Below are positions 8,236-17,883 of a stretch of DNA of 64,000 bases, one piece after another. Numbering within the stretch: the stretch's first letter is position 1; the number at the start of each line of letters is the position of its first letter. The translations under genes and the position numbers were made by a program. This stretch comes from Flavobacteriales bacterium. GTDB taxonomy: Bacteria > Bacteroidota > Bacteroidia > Flavobacteriales > Flavobacteriaceae. Where the stretch lies: positions 67,532 through 131,531 of the forward strand of contig JAMONV010000006.1 of assembly GCA_027066365.1 (NCBI GenBank), given 5' to 3'. The notes beneath the pieces were generated by a model. It was not told the DNA's origin. It worked only from the letters and a program-made list of their open reading frames with translations, and made no database searches.

Positions 8236-9477
8236 ATGAAAAATATTTTGATATTAGCAGAGTCGCTTCGTATTAATGAGACATCATCGGGTATTGTCAG
8301 TTCGACTTTTATTTCAGTATTGGCAAAACGTTATAATGTTTCCGTATTATATGTCAATGATTTTAAGTACCCGGTTACGTGGCTTGAGCGTGTGACATTA
8401 TTTCCTATGGAATATACGTCGAGAAAACAATTTTTTTTTGAAAAAATTCCAAAGATAAGAGGGCTTCCTTCTATATTATACGGAAATAGCATGGAATTTA
8501 GACATAAGGTTAGAATATGGAAGGAGGCGATACGATTTCTTTTAAAAAAAAATAATTATGATTTGATAGTAGCATTAGGGTCGGGGATATCTTTTTTGCC
8601 GCATTGGTCGTTATTGGAAATTAAGTCCGATATTCCGGTCATAATGAATTTTCATGATCCTTATCCGGTATCATGGTATCCACTTCCGTACAGGAAAAAG
8701 CGAAATTGGATTTATATGAAACAGGAACAAGTTACCAAACGCATTGTAAAAAGAGCGGACTGTATTTCTTTTCCTTCGTATTTATTAAGAGATATGATGA
8801 TTACTTATTTGCCTACAATAAAAGAAAAATCGTTTGTTTTTCCTCACATAGGTACACGATTGATAAAGTTACCCGAATCGGAACATGACCATGAGGTGCG
8901 CCTCCCCTTGTCGCCATTTAAAATATTACATGCTGGAACGTTACTGGAGCAAAGAAAGGCGGATTATTTGTTGGAAGCATTTCGGCGCTTACAAAAAGAA
9001 GATAAAGAATTTTTGGTCTCTTCTTCTCTCACATTTATAGGAAAAGTAAATAAAGAAAATTATAAAATAATACAAAATAATAATATTAAAAATGTACATT
9101 TCATTGACAAGAGATTGAGTTATAAAAGGACATTGGAATTATTGCAAGAGGTGGAATTGGCATTGGTTATTGAAGCGGCGGGAGACTTCAGTCCATTTAT
9201 GCCGGGAAAATTGGCGGATATTTTTTATCGGGAAAAGCCGGTATTGGCATTGACCCCGGAAGTTTCGGAAGTAAGAAGGATTTTAGGCGTTAATTATCCT
9301 TATATGGCCGAACCGAATGATGTGGACGGAATATATGATGCTTTAAAGAAAGCTTGGCTTGCATGGAAGAGCGGGAAATTGAATCTGCCTGATGTCGAAA
9401 GGTTACAAAATTATGTATCGCCGGAATCTTTTTTGGAGCGATTTGATAAGATGCTCAGTCATTTAGGTTTGCGATAA
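8236..9477 (+). CDS. Glycosyltransferase, GT4-like (GT-B fold)
   Basis: A 413-residue GT-B protein. The N-terminal half has ILILAESLRI and a NFHDPYPVSWYP acceptor-side segment. The C-terminal half has the donor-binding ILHAGTLLEQRKADYLLEAF followed by IGKVNKENYK and SPFMPGKLADIFYREKPVLAL, the usual Glu/Lys-containing donor region of group 1 transferases. It starts the run with the flippase, four bases ahead of it. The acceptor is unknown. It is a candidate for transferring the nonulosonic acid, though it does not resemble the sialyltransferase families I know (GT42, GT52, GT80). Confidence 0.75.
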   Translation: MKNILILAESLRINETSSGIVSSTFISVLAKRYNVSVLYVNDFKYPVTWLERVTLFPMEYTSRKQFFFEKIPKIRGLPSILYGNSMEFRHKVRIWKEAIRFLLKKNNYDLIVALGSGISFLPHWSLLEIKSDIPVIMNFHDPYPVSWYPLPYRKKRNWIYMKQEQVTKRIVKRADCISFPSYLLRDMMITYLPTIKEKSFVFPHIGTRLIKLPESEHDHEVRLPLSPFKILHAGTLLEQRKADYLLEAFRRLQKEDKEFLVSSSLTFIGKVNKENYKIIQNNNIKNVHFIDKRLSYKRTLELLQEVELALVIEAAGDFSPFMPGKLADIFYREKPVLALTPEVSEVRRILGVNYPYMAEPNDVDGIYDALKKAWLAWKSGKLNLPDVERLQNYVSPESFLERFDKMLSHLGLR

Positions 9478-9481
9478 AGAT

Positions 9482-10939
9482 ATGAAGTCATCACAAACGA
9501 GTTTTTCGGGAGCCGTAATATGGTCATTTTTGGATAATATATCGGGATTTTTTGTCACATTAATTGTTTCGGCCGTATTGGCCAGGCTTATTGCACCTTC
9601 GGAATTCGGATTGCTGGCAATGGTGGGTGTTTTTATCGGATTTCTTTCGGTTTTTAAGAATTTCGGATTGAACAGCTCGTTGATACATAAAAAAAATCCT
9701 ACAAAACAGGAAATCGATAGTATTTTTTGGATAAGTGTTTTCATTACGGCCGGTCTATCTTTAATAATTTTTCTCGGGGCGCCCTATATAGCCCGTTTTT
9801 ATGATAATCCCAGACTGACCGAAATAACTTATGGGTTGGCACTCATATTTTTTTTAGGTTCATTGTCGAGTATTCCGGATGCATTGATAAGGAAGGCGCT
9901 TGATTTCAGAACTTTTTTTCTGCGAAATATTTCCAACAAGCTAATAAGTGGTGCGATCGGGATTTTGTTGGCATTTAAGGATTTCGGGGTTTGGGCTTTG
10001 ATTGCCCAGAATTTTGTTTCTACATTATATATCACTTATATCAGTTTCAGAATGGTTGAATGGCGTCCGTCTTTTTATTTAAATTTTAAAATATTGAAAC
10101 CGCATTTTAATTATGGAATTCCATTAATAGCTTTAAGAATCTTTTACCACTTAACAAATAGTATAGACAGTATATTAATCGGTAAATTTTATGGTCCAAC
10201 CCAACTGGCTTATTATAATAAGGCGTTTTCTTTAATGAAATTACCTTTGGGGAAGATTTCAACTTCGGTTTCGAGAGTTGTGTTTCCGTCTTTTGCTCTG
10301 ATAAACAATCGAAATGAAACGATATGGAAAAAATATCTGAAACTTTTGAGTGTGACGGCATATATTTCATTTCCCCTGATGGCTATAATGTTCTTGATGG
10401 CCGACGAGATCATTTTGACCGTTTTCGGAGATAAATGGCGTGCATCCATTCCGATTTTTAAGGCTTTTGCTTTTGTCGGTGCAATACAAACGTTGACATA
10501 CAGCGGGACTATTTTACAGTCCATCGGTAAAACAAAACTTTTGTTTGTGCTCAACTCCATACTCAAGGGTATAATGATTGTTTTGATAGTGGCCGGATTA
10601 TATTTTTTTAAAATACCGGGTGCTATCACCGGTTATTCATTGGGTATGCTACTGGAATTGATTTTCGGTTCGTATTTCTTGGCAAAGAGTATAGCCCAAA
10701 ACCCATTTGATGTATATAAGAGTATAAGCAAGGAATTCTCGATAACCTTACTTTTCACCTTTATGTTGTATTTTACAATGGAAAAATTCCGGATAGAAAA
10801 TGTGCTTATTAAACTCGTGCTTATCTTTTTCGGTGGTGTATTGCCCTATCTGATTTTGAGTGCAAAGTGGAATTTGGAAGGCTATATTTTCATTCGACAA
10901 AAAACAAAAGATTTGTTATTGAAAAATAAAGGGAAGTAA
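9482..10939 (+). CDS. Polysaccharide flippase, Wzx/MOP family
   Basis: A 485-residue inner-membrane protein with about 12-14 hydrophobic helices, of the PST (polysaccharide transporter) branch of the MOP superfamily. The opening SFSGAVIWSFLDN, the LLAMVGVFIGFLSVFKNFGL stretch and YYNKAFSLMKLPLGKIS are typical. It would flip undecaprenyl-linked glycan repeat units to the periplasm. It lies 4 bases after the glycosyltransferase. No polymerase (Wzy) gene was recognised on this strand; polymerases are found only in the opposing minus-strand operon. Confidence 0.88.
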   Translation: MKSSQTSFSGAVIWSFLDNISGFFVTLIVSAVLARLIAPSEFGLLAMVGVFIGFLSVFKNFGLNSSLIHKKNPTKQEIDSIFWISVFITAGLSLIIFLGAPYIARFYDNPRLTEITYGLALIFFLGSLSSIPDALIRKALDFRTFFLRNISNKLISGAIGILLAFKDFGVWALIAQNFVSTLYITYISFRMVEWRPSFYLNFKILKPHFNYGIPLIALRIFYHLTNSIDSILIGKFYGPTQLAYYNKAFSLMKLPLGKISTSVSRVVFPSFALINNRNETIWKKYLKLLSVTAYISFPLMAIMFLMADEIILTVFGDKWRASIPIFKAFAFVGAIQTLTYSGTILQSIGKTKLLFVLNSILKGIMIVLIVAGLYFFKIPGAITGYSLGMLLELIFGSYFLAKSIAQNPFDVYKSISKEFSITLLFTFMLYFTMEKFRIENVLIKLVLIFFGGVLPYLILSAKWNLEGYIFIRQKTKDLLLKNKGK

Positions 10940-10971
10940 TTATATGCCGAAGTTATTTTATCATTTCCTCG

Positions 10972-10979
10972 TATCTTTG
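10972..10979 (+). promoter_or_regulatory. -7 element upstream of the 463-residue protein
   Basis: TATCTTTG fits TAnnTTTG and ends 4 bases before ATG 10984. This implies an almost leaderless transcript. The -33 region has only a TTA, so the call is tentative. Confidence 0.35.
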
Positions 10980-10983
10980 TCTT

Positions 10984-12375
10984 ATGAAAAAAATTTTCAT
11001 TATTATCCCCGACGGGGTGGGATTGCGTAATTATGCTTTGTCCGGTTTCTATACTAAAGCCCAAAAAAAATTTGACGTCGTTTATTGGAATGCAACTTCA
11101 TTTCCCATAAATAAGCGTTTGGGGTTGCCCGAATTGAAAATGCCGCCTTTTGAAGCGGAATTGTTTTTGGATTTCATCAAAACGCTACGTCAACATGCCG
11201 AGGTGGAATATTACAGCCGTAAATATAAAGCCCCGGCCTATCGTTGGGGGGTTAAACTTCCTGCCGGAAAATCGTGGAAACAGAGATTCAAAAATTTTTT
11301 CATCAAGAGCGGAAAGTATTTGTTCGTTTCGCCCGGAGGTATTCGTTTTTTGCAAACTCAGTTGGAGAAAATCGCACGTTCGGGGAGTTATTATCGAGCG
11401 GTTAAGCAACAATTGGCGGAGCAACGTCCCGATTTGGTATTGAGCACACATCAACGCCCCCTAGCCGGATTAGCCCCCGTTTTAGCCGCCAAGGATTTGG
11501 GAATACCTACCTTGGGATTTATATTTTCTTGGGACAATTTACCCAAGGGAACGCTGAATATTAAAACGGAATACTATGCCGTTTGGAGCGCATATATGAA
11601 AGACGAAATGCTGCGTTATTATCCCGAAATCGATAAGTCGCGCATTCGGGTTACCGGAACACCGCAATTTGAAATGCACTTTGACAAGCGATTATTTTTA
11701 TCTCGCGAAAGTTTTTTTAAACAAATCGACGCGGATCCCTCCGTCAGATGGCTACTTTTTTCGGGAGACGACAAACGAACTTCCCCTTACGATCCGGTCT
11801 TTTTGAAAGATTTGGCCACAGCCGTCAGAAAATACAATGCCAATCATACGCAACAACTGGGAATCTTGCTACGTCCCGTTCCCGTGGATTTTTCGGGCAG
11901 GTATGATGAGGTAATTGCCGGGTTTTCCGATGTCGTCAGGCTTGTTCAGCCGCTTTGGGAGAATTTAACGAAAGGTTGGGCATCGTATTTTCCTACGCGC
12001 GAGGATATGCAAATGCTTCATAATCTGGGCGAACATACCGAGGCGGTTATCAACGTCGGCTCTTCCATGGTATTTGATTTTGTTGCGCATAACAAACCGA
12101 CCGTTTATCTTAATTACAATCCGACCGGAATTGATACGGACAAGTGGTCCGTCGAAAAAATTTACGGTTTGATACATTTCCGTTCCATGCCATCCGGCGA
12201 ATCCGTGCTGTGGATGAATAATCCGGGAGAATGGCCCGAATTATTCGATCGAATTTTAAACGGCGATTACGACTTAACCGAAACTCGACACTGGTTTGAT
12301 AAAATCAATTTGCCGCCGCAAAATCAAGCGTCTTTTCGTATTATTGCATTGATGGAAAAAATTTTGTCACGGTAG
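10984..12375 (+). CDS. Putative GT-B glycosyl- or glycerophosphotransferase-like protein
   Basis: A cytoplasmic protein of 463 residues that I can place only by fold features. It has an N-terminal IFIIIPDGVGLRNYAL, a central DLVLSTHQRPLAGLAPVLAA resembling the N-domain end of GT-B enzymes, GFIFSWDNLPKG, and a C-terminal VINVGSSMVFDFVAHNKPTVYLNYN. That last segment is similar in pattern to the donor site of CDP-glycerol glycerophosphotransferase and capsule transferases (Gly-Ser-Ser, Asp, Lys-Pro). It is 4 bases upstream of the next glycosyltransferase. The substrate is not known; transfer of a CMP-activated sugar would be consistent with the neu genes but is a guess. Confidence 0.55.
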   Translation: MKKIFIIIPDGVGLRNYALSGFYTKAQKKFDVVYWNATSFPINKRLGLPELKMPPFEAELFLDFIKTLRQHAEVEYYSRKYKAPAYRWGVKLPAGKSWKQRFKNFFIKSGKYLFVSPGGIRFLQTQLEKIARSGSYYRAVKQQLAEQRPDLVLSTHQRPLAGLAPVLAAKDLGIPTLGFIFSWDNLPKGTLNIKTEYYAVWSAYMKDEMLRYYPEIDKSRIRVTGTPQFEMHFDKRLFLSRESFFKQIDADPSVRWLLFSGDDKRTSPYDPVFLKDLATAVRKYNANHTQQLGILLRPVPVDFSGRYDEVIAGFSDVVRLVQPLWENLTKGWASYFPTREDMQMLHNLGEHTEAVINVGSSMVFDFVAHNKPTVYLNYNPTGIDTDKWSVEKIYGLIHFRSMPSGESVLWMNNPGEWPELFDRILNGDYDLTETRHWFDKINLPPQNQASFRIIALMEKILSR

Positions 12376-12378
12376 GTT

Positions 12379-13518
12379 ATGCACATTGTTTTTCATACAA
12401 ACGAGTATCCGGGAGAAGGAAGAAGTCACGGGGGCGTTGGAACTTTTGTCAAACATACGGCACATCAATTGGTTAGAAGGGGCATACACGTAACGGTTAT
12501 TGGGCTCAATCATACATTCCGGGATGTGCATGAGCAAGATGGTGAAATAAATGTATTTCGCTTGGGTATATCGCGATGGAAAGCGGGAAAATTTCTCGAT
12601 CACACTCGTCGAATTCTTCACAAATTGGATGAAATTCACCGGCGCCATCCTATCGACATCGTAGAAGGTTCGGAACTGACATTTGCATTTTACCCCCGTA
12701 AGACTCCCTTCAAAAAGGTCATCAGGTTACACGGCGGACATCATTTTTTTGCTTATGAATTGCATCGAAAACCCGCCCGGTGGCGTTCGTTTCAAGAAAA
12801 ACGTTCGTTTCGCAATGCCGATGCTTATATCGCGGTAAGCGATTATGTAGGTCGACGGACCCAAAAATACTTGGGGATGAAGTTTCCCTATCGGGTTATA
12901 TACAATACGATAAATTTTGAGGATTTTCCCGATCCGGATGAGCGGGAAGTGCTGCCGGGACGCTTGTTGTTCGTCGGAACTTTATGCGAGAAAAAAGGTA
13001 TCAAACAATTGGTGCAAGCCATGCCCGAAGTCGTCCGTCAATTTCCGCAAGTCGAATTGCATGTGATTGGTCGCGATTGGTATTTTCCCGGCGGACGTTC
13101 ATATAAGGAACACATAAGGTCGATAATAGATAAGTCGGTGGAGAAAAATATTGTTTTTCGGGGAGTGATGCCGCATGAGAAGGTTTTGGAGGAAATCGCC
13201 CAGGCGGATATATGTGTATACCCTTCGCATATGGAGGCCATGCCGCTGTCGTGGATTGAGGCCTTGGGATTGGGGAAACCGTTTATAGGTGGTGATATAG
13301 GACCCGGATACGAATTGGTTGAACCCGGAAAAACCGGTCTCCTTGCCGATCCGCGCAATCCCGATGATATTGCGGAAAAAATCGTTTGGATGCTAAATCA
13401 TCCCGAAGAAGCCCGCCTTATGGGGCAAAACGCACGAAAAACGATGCTGGAAAAATTCAATCCCGGCAGGATCATCGAGCAAAACATTCGAACCTTTAAC
13501 TCAATTGTAAACACCTAA
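12379..13518 (+). CDS. Glycosyltransferase family 4
   Basis: A 379-residue retaining GT-B transferase. The N-terminal glycine-rich loop is HGGVGTFVKHTAHQLVRRG. The donor domain starts near residue 195 with GRLLFVGTLCEKKGIKQLVQAMP. The catalytic E-x7-E lies in MEAMPLSWIEALGLGKP, followed by GPGYELVEPGKTGLLADP. Only 3 bases separate it from the preceding gene. It probably adds a hexose to the lipid-linked repeat unit; the sugar is not predictable. Confidence 0.9.
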   Translation: MHIVFHTNEYPGEGRSHGGVGTFVKHTAHQLVRRGIHVTVIGLNHTFRDVHEQDGEINVFRLGISRWKAGKFLDHTRRILHKLDEIHRRHPIDIVEGSELTFAFYPRKTPFKKVIRLHGGHHFFAYELHRKPARWRSFQEKRSFRNADAYIAVSDYVGRRTQKYLGMKFPYRVIYNTINFEDFPDPDEREVLPGRLLFVGTLCEKKGIKQLVQAMPEVVRQFPQVELHVIGRDWYFPGGRSYKEHIRSIIDKSVEKNIVFRGVMPHEKVLEEIAQADICVYPSHMEAMPLSWIEALGLGKPFIGGDIGPGYELVEPGKTGLLADPRNPDDIAEKIVWMLNHPEEARLMGQNARKTMLEKFNPGRIIEQNIRTFNSIVNT

Positions 13519-13633
13519 AGTCCGATTCATTTGATTGATGCCGTTTGTCCTTCGATACGGGGAATTTTTGCTATCTTGCAACATATAATGCGCGGTTGAA
13601 ATATATGTTGTGTTATCCCGGAATTGCGATAAA

Positions 13634-14713
13634 ATGAAAACAATCCTACTGGCATTTACCATAAAAAACGGGGCTGTTTCATCCTATTTTACGGAACTGG
13701 CCGCCGAAGCCGTTCGACGAGGTTATCGTGTGGTGATTATTACGGACGGACAAAAACATGCATTGGTCGATACGACATCCAATCCGGTTATCCTTACTTG
13801 GCCGTCACCCAGGCCCACTCGCCTCCGGGATGCTTTATTCCTCTACCGGGTTATCAAGCAATACAAGCCCGTTATAAGCATTTCGATATTCGGGTCTATT
13901 AATTTGGTTACACTTGTTTCGTTTCTGACGGGAGTTTCCCGTCGATGGGCTTGGATTCGTTCATTGAGTAAGCAATTTAAGCAAAAAAAAATCCACAAAT
14001 GGCGAAAAGCCCTTGTTTATCGCATGACAACCCGCCTTATCGTTAATTCGAAAGCCACTCAAAAGGATGCCTTAAAAAATTACGGACTGAACCCCCGGAA
14101 ATTGCAAGTGATCTATAATGCCATATCCCTACCGGCACGTCCGCCGCAACGTAATATTGATACGAACAAAATCACCTATGCCGGACGATTACATCCCTCC
14201 AAGGGAGTGGATGTTTTGCTCAAGGCCTTTGCCCGGGTGGCTGAAACTTGTCCGCGCAAAAAGTTGTATATTTTGGGCGATGGCGAACAGATGAAATATT
14301 TGAAAAAATTGGCCGGAGAACTCGGCATAGCCAACCGGGTTTACTTCCTCGGAAGTGTTTCGCACGAGGAGGTATTGAAACATTTTTCCGAATCGCTATT
14401 TGTGGTGACACCGAGTTATTACGAAGCCTTCGGCTTTGTTATTATCGAAGCCTTTTCGACGGGAACGCCGGTTATTGGCGGCGACGCGGGTGGGCCGTCC
14501 GAAATTATTCGCCATAAGGTGGACGGCTATCTTTTTCCGCCCGGAGATGTAAAAAGCTTGTCCGGTTATATGGAAGATTTGTGCCGGCATCCCCAAAAAG
14601 CCATAAAGATGGGCGAGCAGGCCTTTTTCCGGGCACAAACAACCTTCGAATTAAAAAATGTAATCAGACAGGTGATGGATTTAATTGAAGAGGATTTGAA
14701 AAATCTTTCCTAG
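13634..14713 (+). CDS. Glycosyltransferase family 4
   Basis: A 359-residue GT4 enzyme. ATG 13634 is preferred over an in-frame start at 13610, because homologues begin with a short MKxILL-type strand. Visible blocks are ITYAGRLHPSKGVDVLLKAF (donor domain start), LYILGDGEQMKYLKKLA, and the E-x7-E motif in YYEAFGFVIIEAFSTGTP followed by GGPSEIIRHKVDGYLFPPGD. The 115 bases before it may hold a promoter, but I see no clean TAnnTTTG. Sugar specificity is unknown. Confidence 0.9.
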   Translation: MKTILLAFTIKNGAVSSYFTELAAEAVRRGYRVVIITDGQKHALVDTTSNPVILTWPSPRPTRLRDALFLYRVIKQYKPVISISIFGSINLVTLVSFLTGVSRRWAWIRSLSKQFKQKKIHKWRKALVYRMTTRLIVNSKATQKDALKNYGLNPRKLQVIYNAISLPARPPQRNIDTNKITYAGRLHPSKGVDVLLKAFARVAETCPRKKLYILGDGEQMKYLKKLAGELGIANRVYFLGSVSHEEVLKHFSESLFVVTPSYYEAFGFVIIEAFSTGTPVIGGDAGGPSEIIRHKVDGYLFPPGDVKSLSGYMEDLCRHPQKAIKMGEQAFFRAQTTFELKNVIRQVMDLIEEDLKNLS

Positions 14714-14733
14714 GCAGACAAAGATAACGGCAA

Positions 14734-15999
14734 ATGACCGAAACATCCGACATGGTTCATAAAATAAAAGTTCTTCATATATTTGACAATAATCCCTTTA
14801 TCGAACCGGCTATAAATTTTCTTACGCTCTACCAAGACGGTCAAATCGAGCATATTTTTTTGGTTCTCTATTCGCAAGAAAAGAAAAAGGTCAATGGACA
14901 CGACATCATATACGTAAAAAAGAATGATACGCAACAAATTTTGGAATTGCTTGGTCAACGGGGTATCGATGCGTTGGTTTTTCACGGTTTGAGCAAATAT
15001 AAACGTTCGTTTATTCTTCGTAACAAAAAGGTTCTTCAAAACTACCTGTTGGCTTGGGTAATATTCGGTTACGACTTATATACTTTGCCCTACATTAAAA
15101 ATAAAATATTCGATACTCTGACTTATAAAATCTACAATGCAAAAAATTTGCCCGGAAAGCGAATGTATAATTTAGTAGCAGGTCGAAAATCCATATTTAA
15201 GATGCTTTCGAAAATTCCGTTGGAGCGATTCCCGTGGATATCCGGGCATCTGATTTCATTATCTCGAACGGCATTACGCGATTTGATTCTGGCTCGTGCC
15301 ATCAAACAAATGGATATTATTTCGGGTTTTTTCGATAACGAAGTTAAGTTTATTGACGTTTTTTACGACCATTATTCATATTTGCCTTTTACATACATTC
15401 AAACAGGGGATATAAAGGATTATTTGAAGGATTCCTCCCCCAAGAACGCTGAAAAGTATATTTTGATCGGAAATTCGGATGCGATGACCAATAATCATCT
15501 CGATATACTGGAAAAATTGAAAGGCTTGGATTTGAAAGACAAGAAACTTTTGTTGCCCTTGAATTATTCGCCCGAAAGTCCTTATTCCGAATTTATTTTT
15601 GAACAAGCCAAAAAGCGCTTCGGTAAAAAGGCGAGAATTTTACGAACGTATGTGTCCAAATCGGAATATTTTACATTGCTTCGGCAATGCGAAATAGCTA
15701 TATTCAACCATAAAAGACAACAAGCCGTGTCTAATCTCGTGTTTTTATTCCATAACGGTTCCAAAATATTCTTGAATCCGTCCAATCCCTTATACGAATT
15801 TTACCAAGACAAAGGTTTGATTCTGTATTCCACGGATGATATATCGGACAAGTCGTTGCAAGCATTGACCGAGGAAGAAAAACTTCATAACTCGGACACC
15901 ATCAAAAAATTATACGGTGAAGAGCGAATGAAGGAATTTTTGCGGATTTTTAATGAAGGATTATTCAAATTGGCAATGAAGAAGAAAAATAAAAAATAA
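14734..15999 (+). CDS. TDP-Fuc4N(acyl) transferase, WecF-like (GT56)
   Basis: Resembles WecF, which moves Fuc4NAc from TDP to the lipid-linked intermediate of enterobacterial common antigen. The family blocks are recognisable: LHIFDNNPFI at the N-terminus, ILIGNSDAMTNNHLDILEKL, LPLNYSPESPYSEFI, and IFNHKRQQAVSNLVFLFHNG. The 421 residues slightly exceed the E. coli protein. Start is ATG 14734; Met 7 is an alternative. Directly downstream are WecE, WbqC and a formyltransferase, so the donor is probably TDP-linked 4-amino-4,6-dideoxygalactose carrying an acyl group made in this operon. Confidence 0.75.
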   Translation: MTETSDMVHKIKVLHIFDNNPFIEPAINFLTLYQDGQIEHIFLVLYSQEKKKVNGHDIIYVKKNDTQQILELLGQRGIDALVFHGLSKYKRSFILRNKKVLQNYLLAWVIFGYDLYTLPYIKNKIFDTLTYKIYNAKNLPGKRMYNLVAGRKSIFKMLSKIPLERFPWISGHLISLSRTALRDLILARAIKQMDIISGFFDNEVKFIDVFYDHYSYLPFTYIQTGDIKDYLKDSSPKNAEKYILIGNSDAMTNNHLDILEKLKGLDLKDKKLLLPLNYSPESPYSEFIFEQAKKRFGKKARILRTYVSKSEYFTLLRQCEIAIFNHKRQQAVSNLVFLFHNGSKIFLNPSNPLYEFYQDKGLILYSTDDISDKSLQALTEEEKLHNSDTIKKLYGEERMKEFLRIFNEGLFKLAMKKKNKK

Positions 16000-16012
16000 T
16001 TCCACTGGTTTT

Positions 16013-17155
16013 ATGAAAGATTTAACGCCCAAAATAGCATTCAATATACCTTACTACACGGGAAAAGAAATTCGTTATATTCAAGACGTTTTCGAAAGAA
16101 AATATGTGGCGGGCAATGGTTTCTACTCCAAGAAAGTTCATGATTTTTTTAAGCGAAAATGGGGGTTGAAAAACGTTTTGCTTACCACGTCCGGCACCGA
16201 TGCGCTTGAAATGGCGGCGTTGTTGTTGGATATAAAACCCGGTGATGAAATCATACTGCCTTCTTATACTTTCGTGTCCACCGCTTTGGCATTTGTCAGG
16301 CAAGGAGCCGTTCCGAAATTCGTAGATTCGATGCCGGACCATCCCAACATGGATGTGCAGGCGATCGAACCTTTGATTACAGAAAAAACCAAAGCAATCG
16401 TTGTGGTTCATTATGCCGGTATGGCGGTGGATATGGACACGGTTATGGGGTTGGCAAGAAAAAACAATTTACCTGTAGTGGAAGATGCGGCGCAAGCCAT
16501 CCATTCGTTTTATAAAGATAAGCCGCTGGGAAGTATAGGAGACTTGGGAATTTTTTCCTTTCACGAAACCAAAAATATCCACTGCGGCGAAGGCGGTTTA
16601 TTGATTATTAATAACCGTGATTGGGTTGAAAGGGCGGAGATCGTTTGGGAAAAAGGCACTAACCGTAGCAAGTTTTTTAAAGGCGAAGTTAATAAATATG
16701 AATGGGTGGATTTGGGGTCGTCATTCCTCCCCGATGAAATGAATGCCGCATTTTTGTGGGCGCAATTGGAAGAAGTGGATAATATCCATCGGAAAAGAAT
16801 GAATATCTGGAACCGATATTATGAGGGATTGAAAGATTGGGCGGATGAAAACGGGGTCATTTTACCTCGCATTCCGGAGTATGCTACGCACAATGCGCAT
16901 ATTTTTTATATGATACTCCCCGAACACATCCATAGGGATCAATTTATCGCTTACTTAAAAGAAAACGGAATTCATGCGGTATTTCATTATTTGGCATTGC
17001 ACCGAAGTCCGTTTGGCCAAGCCTATGCAAACCTAAGAGAACCATTTCCCAATACGATAAAATATACCAATCGATTGGTAAGGTTGCCTTTGCATTTGTA
17101 TCTATCAAAAAACGAAATAAATTATATCATTGAAAAAATAAAAAGATTCGGATGA
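16013..17155 (+). CDS. wecE: dTDP-4-amino-4,6-dideoxygalactose transaminase, WecE/RffA type
   Basis: A PLP-dependent DegT/DnrJ/EryC1/StrS aminotransferase of 380 residues that converts TDP-4-keto-6-deoxyglucose to TDP-Fuc4N using glutamate. The PLP lysine is in FSFHETKNIHCGEGG. LLTTSGTDALEMAALLL, VVEDAAQAIHS and, characteristic of WecE rather than other sugar aminotransferases, EKGTNRSKFFKGEVNKYEWV with GSSFLPDEMNAAFL are all present. It follows the transferase by 13 bases and overlaps WbqC by 4. The rmlA/rmlB genes needed for the TDP-sugar precursor are not in the window. Confidence 0.9.
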   Translation: MKDLTPKIAFNIPYYTGKEIRYIQDVFERKYVAGNGFYSKKVHDFFKRKWGLKNVLLTTSGTDALEMAALLLDIKPGDEIILPSYTFVSTALAFVRQGAVPKFVDSMPDHPNMDVQAIEPLITEKTKAIVVVHYAGMAVDMDTVMGLARKNNLPVVEDAAQAIHSFYKDKPLGSIGDLGIFSFHETKNIHCGEGGLLIINNRDWVERAEIVWEKGTNRSKFFKGEVNKYEWVDLGSSFLPDEMNAAFLWAQLEEVDNIHRKRMNIWNRYYEGLKDWADENGVILPRIPEYATHNAHIFYMILPEHIHRDQFIAYLKENGIHAVFHYLALHRSPFGQAYANLREPFPNTIKYTNRLVRLPLHLYLSKNEINYIIEKIKRFG

Positions 17156-17883
17156 CATCCTTAAATTCAAAAAAGAAAGTTGCCGTAATACAACCGAATT
17201 ATATTCCGTGGAAAGGATATTTCGATATCATTAATTCCGTTGACATCTTTGTATTGTATGACGATGTGCAATATACCAGAAGGGACTGGCGAAACAGAAA
17301 TAAAATCAAAACACCGCAAGGCTTGAGCTGGCTTACCGTTCCCGTCAAAGCCAAAGGAACTTATTCTAAGGCCCGCATCAACGAAATATACATCGACGGA
17401 ATGAAATGGAGAGAAAAACACTGGAAAGCCATAAAATTGAATTATGCAAAGGCGAAATTTTTCAATACATATAAGGATTTTTTCGAGCATTTGTATATGG
17501 ATGAATATTTGCCCGGTAAACTTAGTGAAATCAATAAAATTTTTATTGAAAAAATCAATAAAATTTTAAATATTAAAACACCTATTGTTTTTTCGTCGAC
17601 ATTCGAAATAACCGGCTCCAAATCCGAAAGATTATTACAACTGTGCAAAAAATTAGATGCCGGTATATATTTATCCGGACCGTCGGCCAAAGTGTATTTG
17701 GACGAGCAATTGTTTAACGAACATGGTATTAAAGTCGAATGGATGGATTACAACGGTTATCCCGAATATCCTCAATTATATCCGCCGTTCGTTCACGAAG
17801 TTTCCATCATCGATTTGATTCTCAATACCGGACATAATGCCAAAATGTATATGAAGTCATTCGGAAAATATAAATCGATATGA
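17152..17883 (+). CDS. WbqC family protein
   Basis: A 243-residue WbqC-like protein, a family found in O-antigen loci and thought to be a ligase or acyl-transfer type enzyme, biochemically little defined. Typical blocks are VAVIQPNYIPWKGYFDIIN, VLYDDVQYTRRDWRNRN and LTVPVK, then FSSTFEITGSKSERLLQLCK and the C-terminal YPEYPQLYPPF. It overlaps both neighbours by 4 bases (ATGA), so it is strictly coupled to wecE and the formyltransferase. The context points to modification of the amino sugar or glycan, but the reaction is not known. Confidence 0.88.
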   Translation: MTSLNSKKKVAVIQPNYIPWKGYFDIINSVDIFVLYDDVQYTRRDWRNRNKIKTPQGLSWLTVPVKAKGTYSKARINEIYIDGMKWREKHWKAIKLNYAKAKFFNTYKDFFEHLYMDEYLPGKLSEINKIFIEKINKILNIKTPIVFSSTFEITGSKSERLLQLCKKLDAGIYLSGPSAKVYLDEQLFNEHGIKVEWMDYNGYPEYPQLYPPFVHEVSIIDLILNTGHNAKMYMKSFGKYKSI